A stretch of 5,664 nt of DNA from JBBRYW01 sp038253945. Its GTDB lineage: Bacteria > Actinomycetota > Thermoleophilia > Gaiellales > Gaiellaceae. A model generated the notes under the pieces. The model made no database searches and had not been told where the DNA came from. It worked only from the letters and a program-made list of their open reading frames with translations. Position 1 is the first letter of the stretch. Every line of letters begins with the position of its first letter. The translations under genes were made by a program, and so were the position numbers. The stretch covers positions 1-5,664 of the forward strand of contig JBBSGR010000040.1 of NCBI GenBank assembly GCA_038253945.1. The letters are read 5' to 3'. Positions 1 to 5,636 of the stretch are shown here, one piece after another.

Positions 1-1
1 C

Positions 2-856
2 CAGCACGGGCGGATCATCAATGCGTACTGGTGCACTTCCCAGCCGAGCGCCGTCGCCCTCACGGAAGCGCACGGCAAGAAGGGCACTCCAGCGGCGATG
101 GCGTTTCACCGCGTGTCGGACTGGGCCACGAAGGACGAACCGGAGATCGCCGACGCGCTGCACGAATGCGACGAGCTCGCCGTGCGGGGTTCACAGGTGC
201 TGCGAGGCAAGACACTGAAGATCTGCATGCAGCTGGTGATGGCGTCCGCCGCTCACCTGCTGAGCCTGGTCGACGGACCCGCCCAGCACGAGGGAAAGGG
301 CAGGAAGGAGCTCGCGTTGAAGCTCGAGCGGCGCAAGCTGGACAAGGCGCGCGCCTACTACCACCAGGCAGCGAACGGACAAGCCCAGGTCTACTACTTC
401 GCCGGAATGATGCTCGGCGCGCTCGCGCTCGCGTTCGTCTCGGTTGCGATCGGCACGAGCTTCCGCCTCTGGGGAATCGACAACAGGGAGTTCTTCGGGT
501 CTCTCACCGCCGGCACGCTCGGCGCACTGGTGAGCGTGATGGCGCGCATCGGGTCGGGGCAGTTTCGCCTCGACTACGACGTCGGTCGTCGCTACCCGGT
601 CTTCCTGGGCGCGCTGCGACCAGTGATCGGGGGAATCTTCGGCCTCACGCTCTACTTCGCCGTGACCTCATCGCTGCTCGACCTCTTCAAGTTGCCGACG
701 GAGGAACAGCGCCGTTTCTACTTCCTGCTCGTGATCGCGTTCCTGGCCGGGTTCAGCGAGCGGTGGGCTCGGGACACGCTGCTCTCCCTGGGCGGGGCCG
801 CGACCGCCCCCGCGGCGCAAAAAGCTCCGGAGACGACACCGGCGAGGAGCCTCTGA
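2..856 (+). CDS. Membrane protein of unknown function, 5' end outside window
   Basis: The frame is open from the left edge to TGA at 854-856 and gives 284 residues. An internal ATG at 98 would give 252 aa, but the 32 codons before it have the same G/C-rich third positions and sensible residues, so I treat the gene as truncated by the window edge. The first ~125 residues are soluble and charged, ending in a Lys/Arg/Glu-rich stretch (around residues 98-118) that could be helical. Four hydrophobic segments follow at about residues 129-152, 163-181, 200-224 and 238-250. Conserved-looking features are a GTLGALVSVMARIGSG loop/segment, RPVIGGIFG in the third segment, and AFLAGFSERWARD at the end of the fourth. 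I recall similar glycine-rich, AGFSER-ending helices in uncharacterised bacterial membrane proteins, but I cannot name a family. The tail after residue ~262 is Ala/Pro-rich and probably disordered. Function unknown; that it is a real gene is quite sure. Confidence 0.8.
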   Translation, partial: QHGRIINAYWCTSQPSAVALTEAHGKKGTPAAMAFHRVSDWATKDEPEIADALHECDELAVRGSQVLRGKTLKICMQLVMASAAHLLSLVDGPAQHEGKGRKELALKLERRKLDKARAYYHQAANGQAQVYYFAGMMLGALALAFVSVAIGTSFRLWGIDNREFFGSLTAGTLGALVSVMARIGSGQFRLDYDVGRRYPVFLGALRPVIGGIFGLTLYFAVTSSLLDLFKLPTEEQRRFYFLLVIAFLAGFSERWARDTLLSLGGAATAPAAQKAPETTPARSL

Positions 857-1206
857 TCAGCCGCGAAGTAAGACGGGCCGACAAACGTCGAGCGTCTGCA
901 ACGGGAACGTGCAGGTCGGCTGCCCCATGACGGCCTGCGGGCCGTAGGTCGGGACCAACGCGGACTCAGGAGCCGTGGTCGTCCCGTTGTCGTAGAAGAA
1001 GATCGAGTTCGACACCGCGTCGTACTCGGGCCTGAGTCCGGGACCCAACCAAAACTGGGCTGACCGTACGGTACGGGACCGAGCGTGATCATGCCGTCGG
1101 AGGCGCGGATCCGATAAAAGCGATTCAGGTCCGATCCGGCCCAGTAATTCGGGGAGAGCGTGATCGTCGGGTTGGTGAAACCCGGGGTCGTCGATGAGAT
1201 ACCACC
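857..1206 (-). pseudogene. Probable decayed gene remnant, frameshifted
   Basis: No intact gene fits here, but two minus-strand frames read like protein in succession. From 1206 to about 1076 one frame gives PNYWAGSDLNRFYRIRASDG and then MITLGPV with G/C-rich third positions. From about 1069 to the TGA at 857-859 another frame gives EYDAVSNSIFFYDNGTT, then VPTYGPQAVMGQPTCTFPL and LDVCRPVLLRG. The switch falls at a tandem GTACG-GTACG (plus strand 1066-1075). Removing one 5-bp copy joins both halves into one frame with no stop. Upstream the first frame is closed by TGA at 1207-1209, and no convincing start or ribosome binding site is visible, so the 5' part is also damaged or lost. The YRIRASDGMITLGP stretch vaguely recalls beta-propeller or secreted repeat proteins, but I do not recognise the family. 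A sequencing error instead of true decay is possible. A single 143-residue frame, 1288 to 857, is the alternative reading; its N-terminal half has poorer codon use. Confidence 0.4.
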
Positions 1207-1209
1207 TCA

Positions 1210-1366
1210 CGACCGATTCGACAATCCAATCGGGCCGTCCCGCGCGTCCAAGAGGCCAGTGGGCCGAGCCGGGTATTACGCGAACCATGACATGCCTGTT
1301 CAGGCACTGGCTCTGGAAGTTTGATGGAGTGGCGCAATCGGAGCACAGAGCAGTGCTACGCGGCCG
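1210..1366. other. Non-coding gap downstream of the two-component operon
   Basis: This stretch separates the end of the response regulator gene from the gene remnant. Short frames cross it, but none has a ribosome binding site or consistent codon use. Minus-strand codons 1275-1210 could be a further piece of the decayed gene, in the same frame as its 5' half but beyond the TGA at 1207-1209. The only structure seen is a short inverted repeat, AGCAC (1342-1346) with GTGCT (1353-1357), 10 bases past the regulator's stop. It has a six-base loop and no T-run in either direction, so at best it is a weak transcription end. Confidence 0.4.
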
Positions 1367-2017
1367 TTAGTTCGGCGGGAGGCCGAGGCCGGCGTCGTGC
1401 GCCTTGGCTATGGCCTCGGCGCGGTCCGCCACGCGCAACTTGTTGAAGATGTTCGAGACGTGGTTGCGCACGGTCTTGAGGTTGAGCGCGAGCTGGTTTG
1501 CGATCGCCTGGTTGGTCCGGCCCTGGGCGATCAGCCCCAGCACCTCACGCTCCCGCGCGGTCAGCTGTGGGAACGCATTCGACGAGCCGGTCGAGAGGTA
1601 GGCGATGAGCCGCTCCGCGATCGCCGGCCCGAAGATCGCCTCGCCGGCGGCCACTGCTCGCACCGCGCGCAGCACCTCCTGCTCGTCCGAGCCCTTGAGC
1701 AGGTACCCGCGGGCCCCGGCTCGCATCGCGGCGAAGACCGAGTCGTCGTCCTCGAACATCGTCAGCACGAGGATCCCGATCTCAGGGCGTTCCGCGACAA
1801 TCCGTCGCGTCGCATCGATCCCGTTCAGCTCCGGCATCCGCAAGTCCATCAGGACGACGCTCGGGCAGACCTCGAGCGCTAGGCGGACCACTTCGGCGCC
1901 GTCGCTCACCTCGCCGACCACCTCGATGCCGTCGGTCGACGCGAGCACCGCGCAGAGCCCGCTGCGGAAGAGCGGATGGTCGTCGGCGACCAGGACGCGA
2001 ACGGGGGCTTCGGTCAC
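1367..2017 (-). CDS. NarL/FixJ-family response regulator (REC + LuxR-type HTH)
   Basis: This is a DNA-binding response regulator of 216 aa, the usual length for the family. The receiver domain spans about residues 6-121, with the acidic pair D12-D13, phospho-acceptor D58 (in VVLMDLRMPELNG), switch residue T86 and the conserved lysine K108 (in YLLKG). After a short linker comes a LuxR/GerE helix-turn-helix at about 150-208: LTAREREVLGLIAQGRTNQA, then KTVRNHVSNIFNKLRV with the recognition helix around residues 180-194. The start is GTG at 2017. It lies eleven residues before the acidic pair and overlaps the kinase's TGA as GTGA; an upstream in-frame extension would add ~67 Arg-rich residues that are antisense-like. 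Phosphorylation by the adjacent kinase should promote dimerisation and binding to an inverted-repeat operator. All key residues are present, so it should be active. Its targets are not known; the paired dyads at 4115-4152 are the obvious candidates. Confidence 0.95.
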   Translation of the reverse strand: MTEAPVRVLVADDHPLFRSGLCAVLASTDGIEVVGEVSDGAEVVRLALEVCPSVVLMDLRMPELNGIDATRRIVAERPEIGILVLTMFEDDDSVFAAMRAGARGYLLKGSDEQEVLRAVRAVAAGEAIFGPAIAERLIAYLSTGSSNAFPQLTAREREVLGLIAQGRTNQAIANQLALNLKTVRNHVSNIFNKLRVADRAEAIAKAHDAGLGLPPN

Positions 2018-4065
2018 GAGCTGTCGAGCGGGATGAGGGCGCGCACGAGCGTCCCTCCGCCGGACCGCCGCGAGACGGTGCAGGTGCCTCCGAGCTCTTC
2101 GGCGCGTTGCTGCATCGAGCCCAGGCCGACGCCGGACCGGTAGTTCCGCGGCAGCCCGTCTCCGTCGTCGGAGATCTCGAGTGTCAGCGAGCCGTTGAGC
2201 TCGATCTCCAGTCGGCACGCCCCCGCGTGGCCGTGCCGCGCCGCGTTCGTCAGCGCCTCGCCGGCGATCCGATAGGCAGCCACCTCCACGGCGGCGGGCA
2301 GAGCCGGCAGGCGCTCGGGCCCGTGGATCCCGATCGCCGGACCGCCGGCCGCGCCGAGCCGCGCCGCCTGCTCGCGCAGCGCCCCCATCAGGCCGAGCTC
2401 GTCCAGGGCAGGCGGGCGCAGCTCGTAGACCAGTCGCCGGATATCGGCAATTGCTTCCTGCGTCTCGATGCGAAGCTCCGCGAGCAGCCGCTCCGCGAGC
2501 TCGGGATCCTCGGCGAGTGCCCCTCGTGCAGCGCCGAGCTTCAGCACGATGCCGGCCAGTGCCGGGCCGAGGCCGTCGTGGAGGTCACGGCGCAGCCGTC
2601 GCCGCTCCTCCTCTCGCGCGGTCACGAGCCGCTCCCGCGAAAGTTGTAGGGCCGCCGTCAGGCGAACCGCATGGACGGCGGCGCCCGCCTGCCGGGCGAG
2701 GTCGCCCAGGAGCCTGCGATCCAACGCCGTCAGCTCCGCGCCCGGCGAAGGCTCAACGAGGAGCCGGCCGAGTATCCTCGCCTGGTAGCTCAGCGGCAGG
2801 CCCACCTGCGGCGTCCGCCCCGAGCGGCCCTGTGCGGCCACGATCTCGTAGACCCCGTCGCGCTCGAGTGCGATTGCCGTGTAGCCGAGGCGAAGGGCGC
2901 GCGCTACCGACTCGACGATCGTCCGCAGCACCTCGGCGGCGGCCGGTGCCGCCTCGAGCCGCTCGCCGAGCCGGGCCAGAGCGACGTACGGATCCGCCCG
3001 GTCGCCATAGACGAGTCGCCGCACCCGCCGCTGCAGCGGATCGCGCAACGGCAGCGCGCCCAGCGCGACGAGCGCGGCCGCCAGCGCGCCCACGACGCCG
3101 CGCACGTGCACGAACGTGTCCAGGCCGACGACGAGACCCAGATAGGCGACCGCCACACAGAGGCTCAGCGCGCCATAGACGAGCGTCCGGCTGAGCGCGA
3201 GCTCGATGTCGAAGAGCCTGTGCCTGAAAACCGCAATGCCGACGGCGGCCGGCAGCGCAGTCAGCGCCAGCATGAGCGCGGCCAGCGTCGCCGGTCCCAC
3301 GCGACCGGTCACGACCTCCTCGACCAGGCAGGTGACGAGGGCCGCAGGAATCAGGAGAGCCGCGTACGCAAGCCAGAGCAACTGCAGACGCTCGACACCG
3401 GACGCGCGGCGGAACCGGGCGCGCACGGCTAACGCGGCTGCGAACAAGCTCGCGAACGTCCCGATCCAGAACGGCAGGAAGAAGGGGAGTACGCGCTCGG
3501 GAATCGCCGGCAGCGGACTGGCGATCCCCCGGAATCCACCCCCCCCGAAGTGCTGCGGCTCGAACGCTTGGACGAGCAGCAACCCGGTGAACGCGACCCC
3601 CGCGCCGAGCGCAACCTTGCGCCAGCGTCCGGGGAGCAGCCGCCCGTCCGGAAAGACGAACGCGAGGGCCGTGATGCCCGCGAACAGGGTCGGCCAGTCG
3701 CTCGCATCCCAGAGCAGTGCCCAGCGTGCTCCGGGCAGCGATCCTGGCTGGGTGACGATCGCGTACCGCGCATAGGGCTCGACGACGAAGTCGAGCCCGA
3801 CGATCACGGCGTTCGCGAGCAACAGCCAGCCAATCGCGTTCGCAGGTCGGCGCAGCGCGATCAGCAAGCCAATCGCGGCCGGAACCAGGATCGCCGGCGA
3901 GGCGAAGCCCGGCGCGAGGCTCTCGTGGCTCAGCGCGGCCAAGACGAGCGTGAGGGCGAGCAGGGCAACGGCGACGACGGCGCCAAGCACAGCCAAGGAG
4001 ACGCGGGCGCGGGTCAGTCCGGTCGCGCCCGGCAGAGGCTGCGCAGAGGTCGCGGCCGTGTCCAT
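2014..4065 (-). CDS. Membrane sensor histidine kinase, HisKA_3 type (NarL-partner class)
   Basis: This 683-aa sensor kinase is the partner of the regulator that follows it. The first ~340 residues carry nine or ten hydrophobic segments (about 21-46, 57-71, 78-95, 124-138, 151-168, 192-214, 227-251, 259-280, 294-315, 323-340). They include the FPDG turn after segment four and the RHRLFDIELALSRTLVYGA stretch known from multi-pass actinobacterial/Chloroflexi kinases, broadly like ComP. A cytoplasmic linker with GDRADPYVALARLGERL is followed by a GAF-like region (about 365-470). The dimerisation/phosphotransfer domain has RRLRRDLHDGLGPALAG with phospho-acceptor H496. The ATPase domain has the N box around N607 (EALTNAARHG), DDGDG at 633-637 and GVGLG at 645-649. 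The start is ATG at 4065, with an in-frame GTG directly before it at 4068. The only purine motif, GGAG, lies just two bases upstream of the ATG, so initiation may be weak or leaderless. The gene contains a run of eight G at 3539-3546. The ligand is unknown. Confidence 0.93.
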   Translation of the reverse strand: MDTAATSAQPLPGATGLTRARVSLAVLGAVVAVALLALTLVLAALSHESLAPGFASPAILVPAAIGLLIALRRPANAIGWLLLANAVIVGLDFVVEPYARYAIVTQPGSLPGARWALLWDASDWPTLFAGITALAFVFPDGRLLPGRWRKVALGAGVAFTGLLLVQAFEPQHFGGGGFRGIASPLPAIPERVLPFFLPFWIGTFASLFAAALAVRARFRRASGVERLQLLWLAYAALLIPAALVTCLVEEVVTGRVGPATLAALMLALTALPAAVGIAVFRHRLFDIELALSRTLVYGALSLCVAVAYLGLVVGLDTFVHVRGVVGALAAALVALGALPLRDPLQRRVRRLVYGDRADPYVALARLGERLEAAPAAAEVLRTIVESVARALRLGYTAIALERDGVYEIVAAQGRSGRTPQVGLPLSYQARILGRLLVEPSPGAELTALDRRLLGDLARQAGAAVHAVRLTAALQLSRERLVTAREEERRRLRRDLHDGLGPALAGIVLKLGAARGALAEDPELAERLLAELRIETQEAIADIRRLVYELRPPALDELGLMGALREQAARLGAAGGPAIGIHGPERLPALPAAVEVAAYRIAGEALTNAARHGHAGACRLEIELNGSLTLEISDDGDGLPRNYRSGVGLGSMQQRAEELGGTCTVSRRSGGGTLVRALIPLDSS

Positions 4066-4206
4066 CACTCCAGTGTGCCATCGCGCTCGCCGGATTCACC
4101 GCTCCGTCGCAAGTTCCCGGCTCCCCGGGACCGCTTTCCCGAGCGCCCGGGACAGCAGGCGCGCGACTGTAGGCAGGTGTCATCCATCGGACTCGAAAGG
4201 ACATCC
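4066..4206. promoter_or_regulatory. Divergent promoter region between kinase operon and membrane-protein gene
   Basis: About 140 bases separate the starts of two divergently read transcription units, so promoters for both directions must lie here unless they sit inside genes. I see no textbook -35/-10 pair. On the minus strand TTGCGA (4112-4107) is a fair -35 candidate, but nothing good lies 17 bases on. On the plus strand TGTAGG (4168-4173) or TGTCAT (4178-4183) are only poor -10 candidates. The region is dominated by the paired dyads at 4115-4152. The plus-strand ribosome binding site is AAAGGA at 4196-4201. Confidence 0.6.
4115..4152. promoter_or_regulatory. Candidate tandem operator: two TCCCGR-N4-CCGGGA dyads
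   Basis: The first dyad is TCCCGG-ctcc-CCGGGA (4115-4130), a perfect 6-bp inverted repeat. The second is TCCCGA-gcgc-CCGGGA (4137-4152), with five of six pairs matched. Over 18 bases the two units agree at 14 positions (TTCCCG at the left, CCCGGGAC at the right), and their centres are 22 bp apart, close to two turns of the helix. This puts both on one face of the DNA, as expected for two dimers of one regulator. The left dyad ends about 50 bases upstream of the kinase start; the right one ends 54 bases before the membrane-protein start. No T-run follows, which argues against a terminator. That the adjacent response regulator is the binder is inference from position only. Confidence 0.5.
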
Positions 4207-4851
4207 ATGCGCACAGACCGGATCCAGCGGCTCCTCCCACTCTCCGGGGTGCTGTTCACAGCCCTGATGTTCGCTGCCCTCTACCTCACCCGGGGCGAGG
4301 CCGACGCAGGAGCATCGCAACAGACGATCTTCTCTTACTGGCACAGCCATCACGGCGTTCAGCTCATCAGCGCCCTGATCCTCGCGCCATACGGGGCGGT
4401 GCTCATACTCGTCTTCGCCGCCGAACTACGGCGAACAATCCGCTCCTACGAGGCCGACGAGGCGATCTACTCGCCGATCATCCTTGGCGGCGGCATCATG
4501 GTCGCCCTCGGTCTCGCCATCACGGGGTCGCTCGACGCCGCAGTGGCGACGAGCGCGCACCACAACTCCCACGCAGCCGTCTACACCCTCGCACAGCTAC
4601 AGTCCTACGACTGGGTCCCGTGGATCGCCGGCTTCGCCGTGATGATGCTCGCCACCGGCATCGCCGGCCTGCGGACGCTCGCACTACCCAAGACGCTCTC
4701 CTGGGCGGCCCTGATCCTCGGCATCCTGTTCCTCACCCCGGTCGGGTTCTTCGCGATCTTCGCACTCCCCGTGTGGACGCTCGCGACCGGCATCGTCCTC
4801 TACCGCCGCAACAGACTGGCCCTGGTCTCACCCGTGCCGCAGGGCGTATAG
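4207..4851 (+). CDS. Small polytopic membrane protein of unknown function
   Basis: The product is a 214-aa inner-membrane protein. The start is ATG at 4207, chosen because AAAGGA (4196-4201) lies five bases upstream and the first hydrophobic segment begins at residue 8. The open frame extends further upstream, but that part runs antisense to the kinase gene and is Arg/Gln/Asp-rich, so it is not real. Hydrophobic segments lie at about residues 9-28, 50-73, 88-108, 136-155, 164-182 and 183-199, giving about six passes, with a basic tail (YRRNR) after the last. Between segments one and two is a polar stretch with HSHHG, and after segment three a His-rich loop (SAHHNSHAA). The overall pattern (LLPLSGVLF opening, six helices, ~210 aa) resembles uncharacterised actinobacterial proteins, possibly near DUF4386, but I cannot confirm that. 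It is divergent from the two-component operon and 72 bp ahead of the exported-protein gene, so it may be a target of the kinase/regulator pair. No enzymatic motif seen. Confidence 0.85.
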   Translation: MRTDRIQRLLPLSGVLFTALMFAALYLTRGEADAGASQQTIFSYWHSHHGVQLISALILAPYGAVLILVFAAELRRTIRSYEADEAIYSPIILGGGIMVALGLAITGSLDAAVATSAHHNSHAAVYTLAQLQSYDWVPWIAGFAVMMLATGIAGLRTLALPKTLSWAALILGILFLTPVGFFAIFALPVWTLATGIVLYRRNRLALVSPVPQGV

Positions 4852-4923
4852 CAGCCGGACCAAGAGATCTCGAACGTGTCTCTACCCAGATCGAGACGAC
4901 AACACACACGAGGAGAAGTGAGG

Positions 4924-5415
4924 ATGATGATGACGAAGAGGAACGCATACCTGTTGCTCGTAACGACCGCGCTGGCCCTGCTCGCGAGCGCCGCCACCGG
5001 TACGTTCGCCACGCCCACGGACGCTGCGCAACGGCTCTGCAAGCCGAGGCTCGTCGGCAAGGTTCTTTACGCCTGCGGCCCGGCGACCGCGCGCCTGAGC
5101 GTCTTTCCAGGCGTCACGTTCAAGAACGGGAGCTGCCACAGGATCTTCAGGAGCAGCCCCACCGGGCTCTCAGTCGGCATCGGCGTCAACGCGCTCCGAC
5201 TCAACACGGCGACGAACGACGGTCGCCCGTTGTTCGGGCTGACGATCTCGGGTCCGCTCTCGCACCCGAGCGGCGGAGGCGTGCTCGCCTACTGGAAATC
5301 GAAGAGCTGGCGGGGCCGGGGTGTCTCGTTCAAGGGAACCGCCAACGGCGGCACCTTCGTCGCTCGCGGCATCCAGGGCAGCCGCGGCACCGCGGCCGGG
5401 AGCTTCCACTGCTGA
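4924..5415 (+). CDS. Small exported protein with four cysteines, function unknown
   Basis: The product is a 163-aa protein. Three consecutive ATG codons (4924, 4927, 4930) open the gene. AGGAG at 4911-4915 lies eight bases before the first, which I take as the start. The N-terminus is a typical Sec signal: MMMTKR, then a hydrophobic core LLLVTTALALLASAA, with likely cleavage after A29 (TFA) or around A34-A35. There is no lipobox cysteine, so it should be released or wall-associated rather than lipid-anchored. The mature part has exactly four cysteines (C39, C51, C71, and C163 as the last residue), suggesting two disulfides. It is rich in Gly, Ser and Thr with alternating beta-like stretches, ending in GTANGGTFVARGIQ and then AAGSFHC. 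I do not recognise a domain; a small beta-sandwich or barrel is a guess. It lies 72 bp after the membrane-protein stop with no terminator between, so co-transcription is likely. Confidence 0.85.
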   Translation: MMMTKRNAYLLLVTTALALLASAATGTFATPTDAAQRLCKPRLVGKVLYACGPATARLSVFPGVTFKNGSCHRIFRSSPTGLSVGIGVNALRLNTATNDGRPLFGLTISGPLSHPSGGGVLAYWKSKSWRGRGVSFKGTANGGTFVARGIQGSRGTAAGSFHC

Positions 5416-5636
5416 TCGCCTAGTGAGGATCTGATCGCGCAGGCGACGCGACGCCGCAACCGACGGCATGCGCGGAAGCGGCATGGCGGTCATAGGCACG
5501 GAGACGGCTGCAAGCCAGCTTTGGTTGCGCGCGCGAGTGTCTGTGCTGGCTCGATCATGATTAGTGCTGGTTCGTCCTGACGGTCATGCTCGTCGGGCGC
5601 GCGCTCCCGCTCTCGGCGCGCCCCCGTTCTCCGGTA
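5416..5636. other. Intergenic region, no recognised gene
   Basis: No frame here has a start, ribosome binding site and codon use that agree. On the minus strand one frame is open from the right edge to a TGA at 5490-5492 (57 codons), and another ends at TAA 5561-5563 after 33 codons with high third-position G/C. Either could be the 3' end of a gene entering from the right, but neither gives a recognisable protein. Short features seen are a bulged hairpin at 5510-5528 (GCAAgCCA, loop GCTT, TGGTTGC) without a T-run, and a near-identical 11-bp direct repeat at 5543 and 5564. Confidence 0.4.
5543..5574. repeat. Two 11-bp direct repeats at a 21-bp period
   Basis: GTGCTGGCTCG at 5543-5553 recurs as GTGCTGGTTCG at 5564-5574, with one mismatch, and the repeat starts are 21 bp apart (two helical turns). 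It may be a direct-repeat protein-binding site or chance in GC-rich DNA. The second copy lies 63 bases ahead of the possible gene start at 5637. Confidence 0.3.

Noticed and set aside
31..930. Plus-strand 299-codon frame overlapping the left membrane protein
   Set aside because: The translation is Arg/Gly/Pro-rich with no domain, while the frame ending at 856 has G/C-biased third positions and clear membrane helices.
1342..1357. Inverted repeat AGCAC/GTGCT just past the regulator stop, as a terminator
   Set aside because: The stem is only five pairs, the loop has six bases, and no T-run follows on either strand.
2018..2218. Upstream extension of the response regulator
   Set aside because: The added ~67 residues are Arg-rich and overlap the kinase ATPase domain in another frame. 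The GTG at 2017 places the receiver domain at the normal distance from the N-terminus.
3550..4206. Long plus-strand open frame running into the membrane-protein gene
   Set aside because: Most of it lies antisense to the kinase, its residues are Arg/Gln/Asp/Gly-rich as in shadow frames, and the good ribosome binding site at 4196-4201 marks the true start at 4207.
2753..4240. Minus-strand 495-codon frame overlapping the kinase
   Set aside because: It is a shifted-frame shadow of the kinase gene, with Arg/Ala/Gly-rich low-complexity translation and no recognisable domain. Its internal ATG at 4081 is in the wrong frame for the kinase.
4864..4897. Palindrome GAGATCTC and the inverted pair TCTCGA/TCGAGA between the two plus-strand genes
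   Set aside because: The stems are short with a 17-base loop, no T-run and no second copy. This is not enough to call an operator, terminator or riboswitch.
5170..5499. Minus-strand frame antisense to the exported-protein gene
   Set aside because: The opposite strand has a signal peptide, a ribosome binding site and better codon use. This frame is an Ala/Arg-rich shadow.
5510..5528. Hairpin GCAA(g)CCA-GCTT-TGGTTGC as a terminator of the exported-protein gene
   Set aside because: The seven-pair stem has a bulge, is followed by GC-rich rather than T-rich sequence, and lies about 95 bases past the stop. It may be chance.
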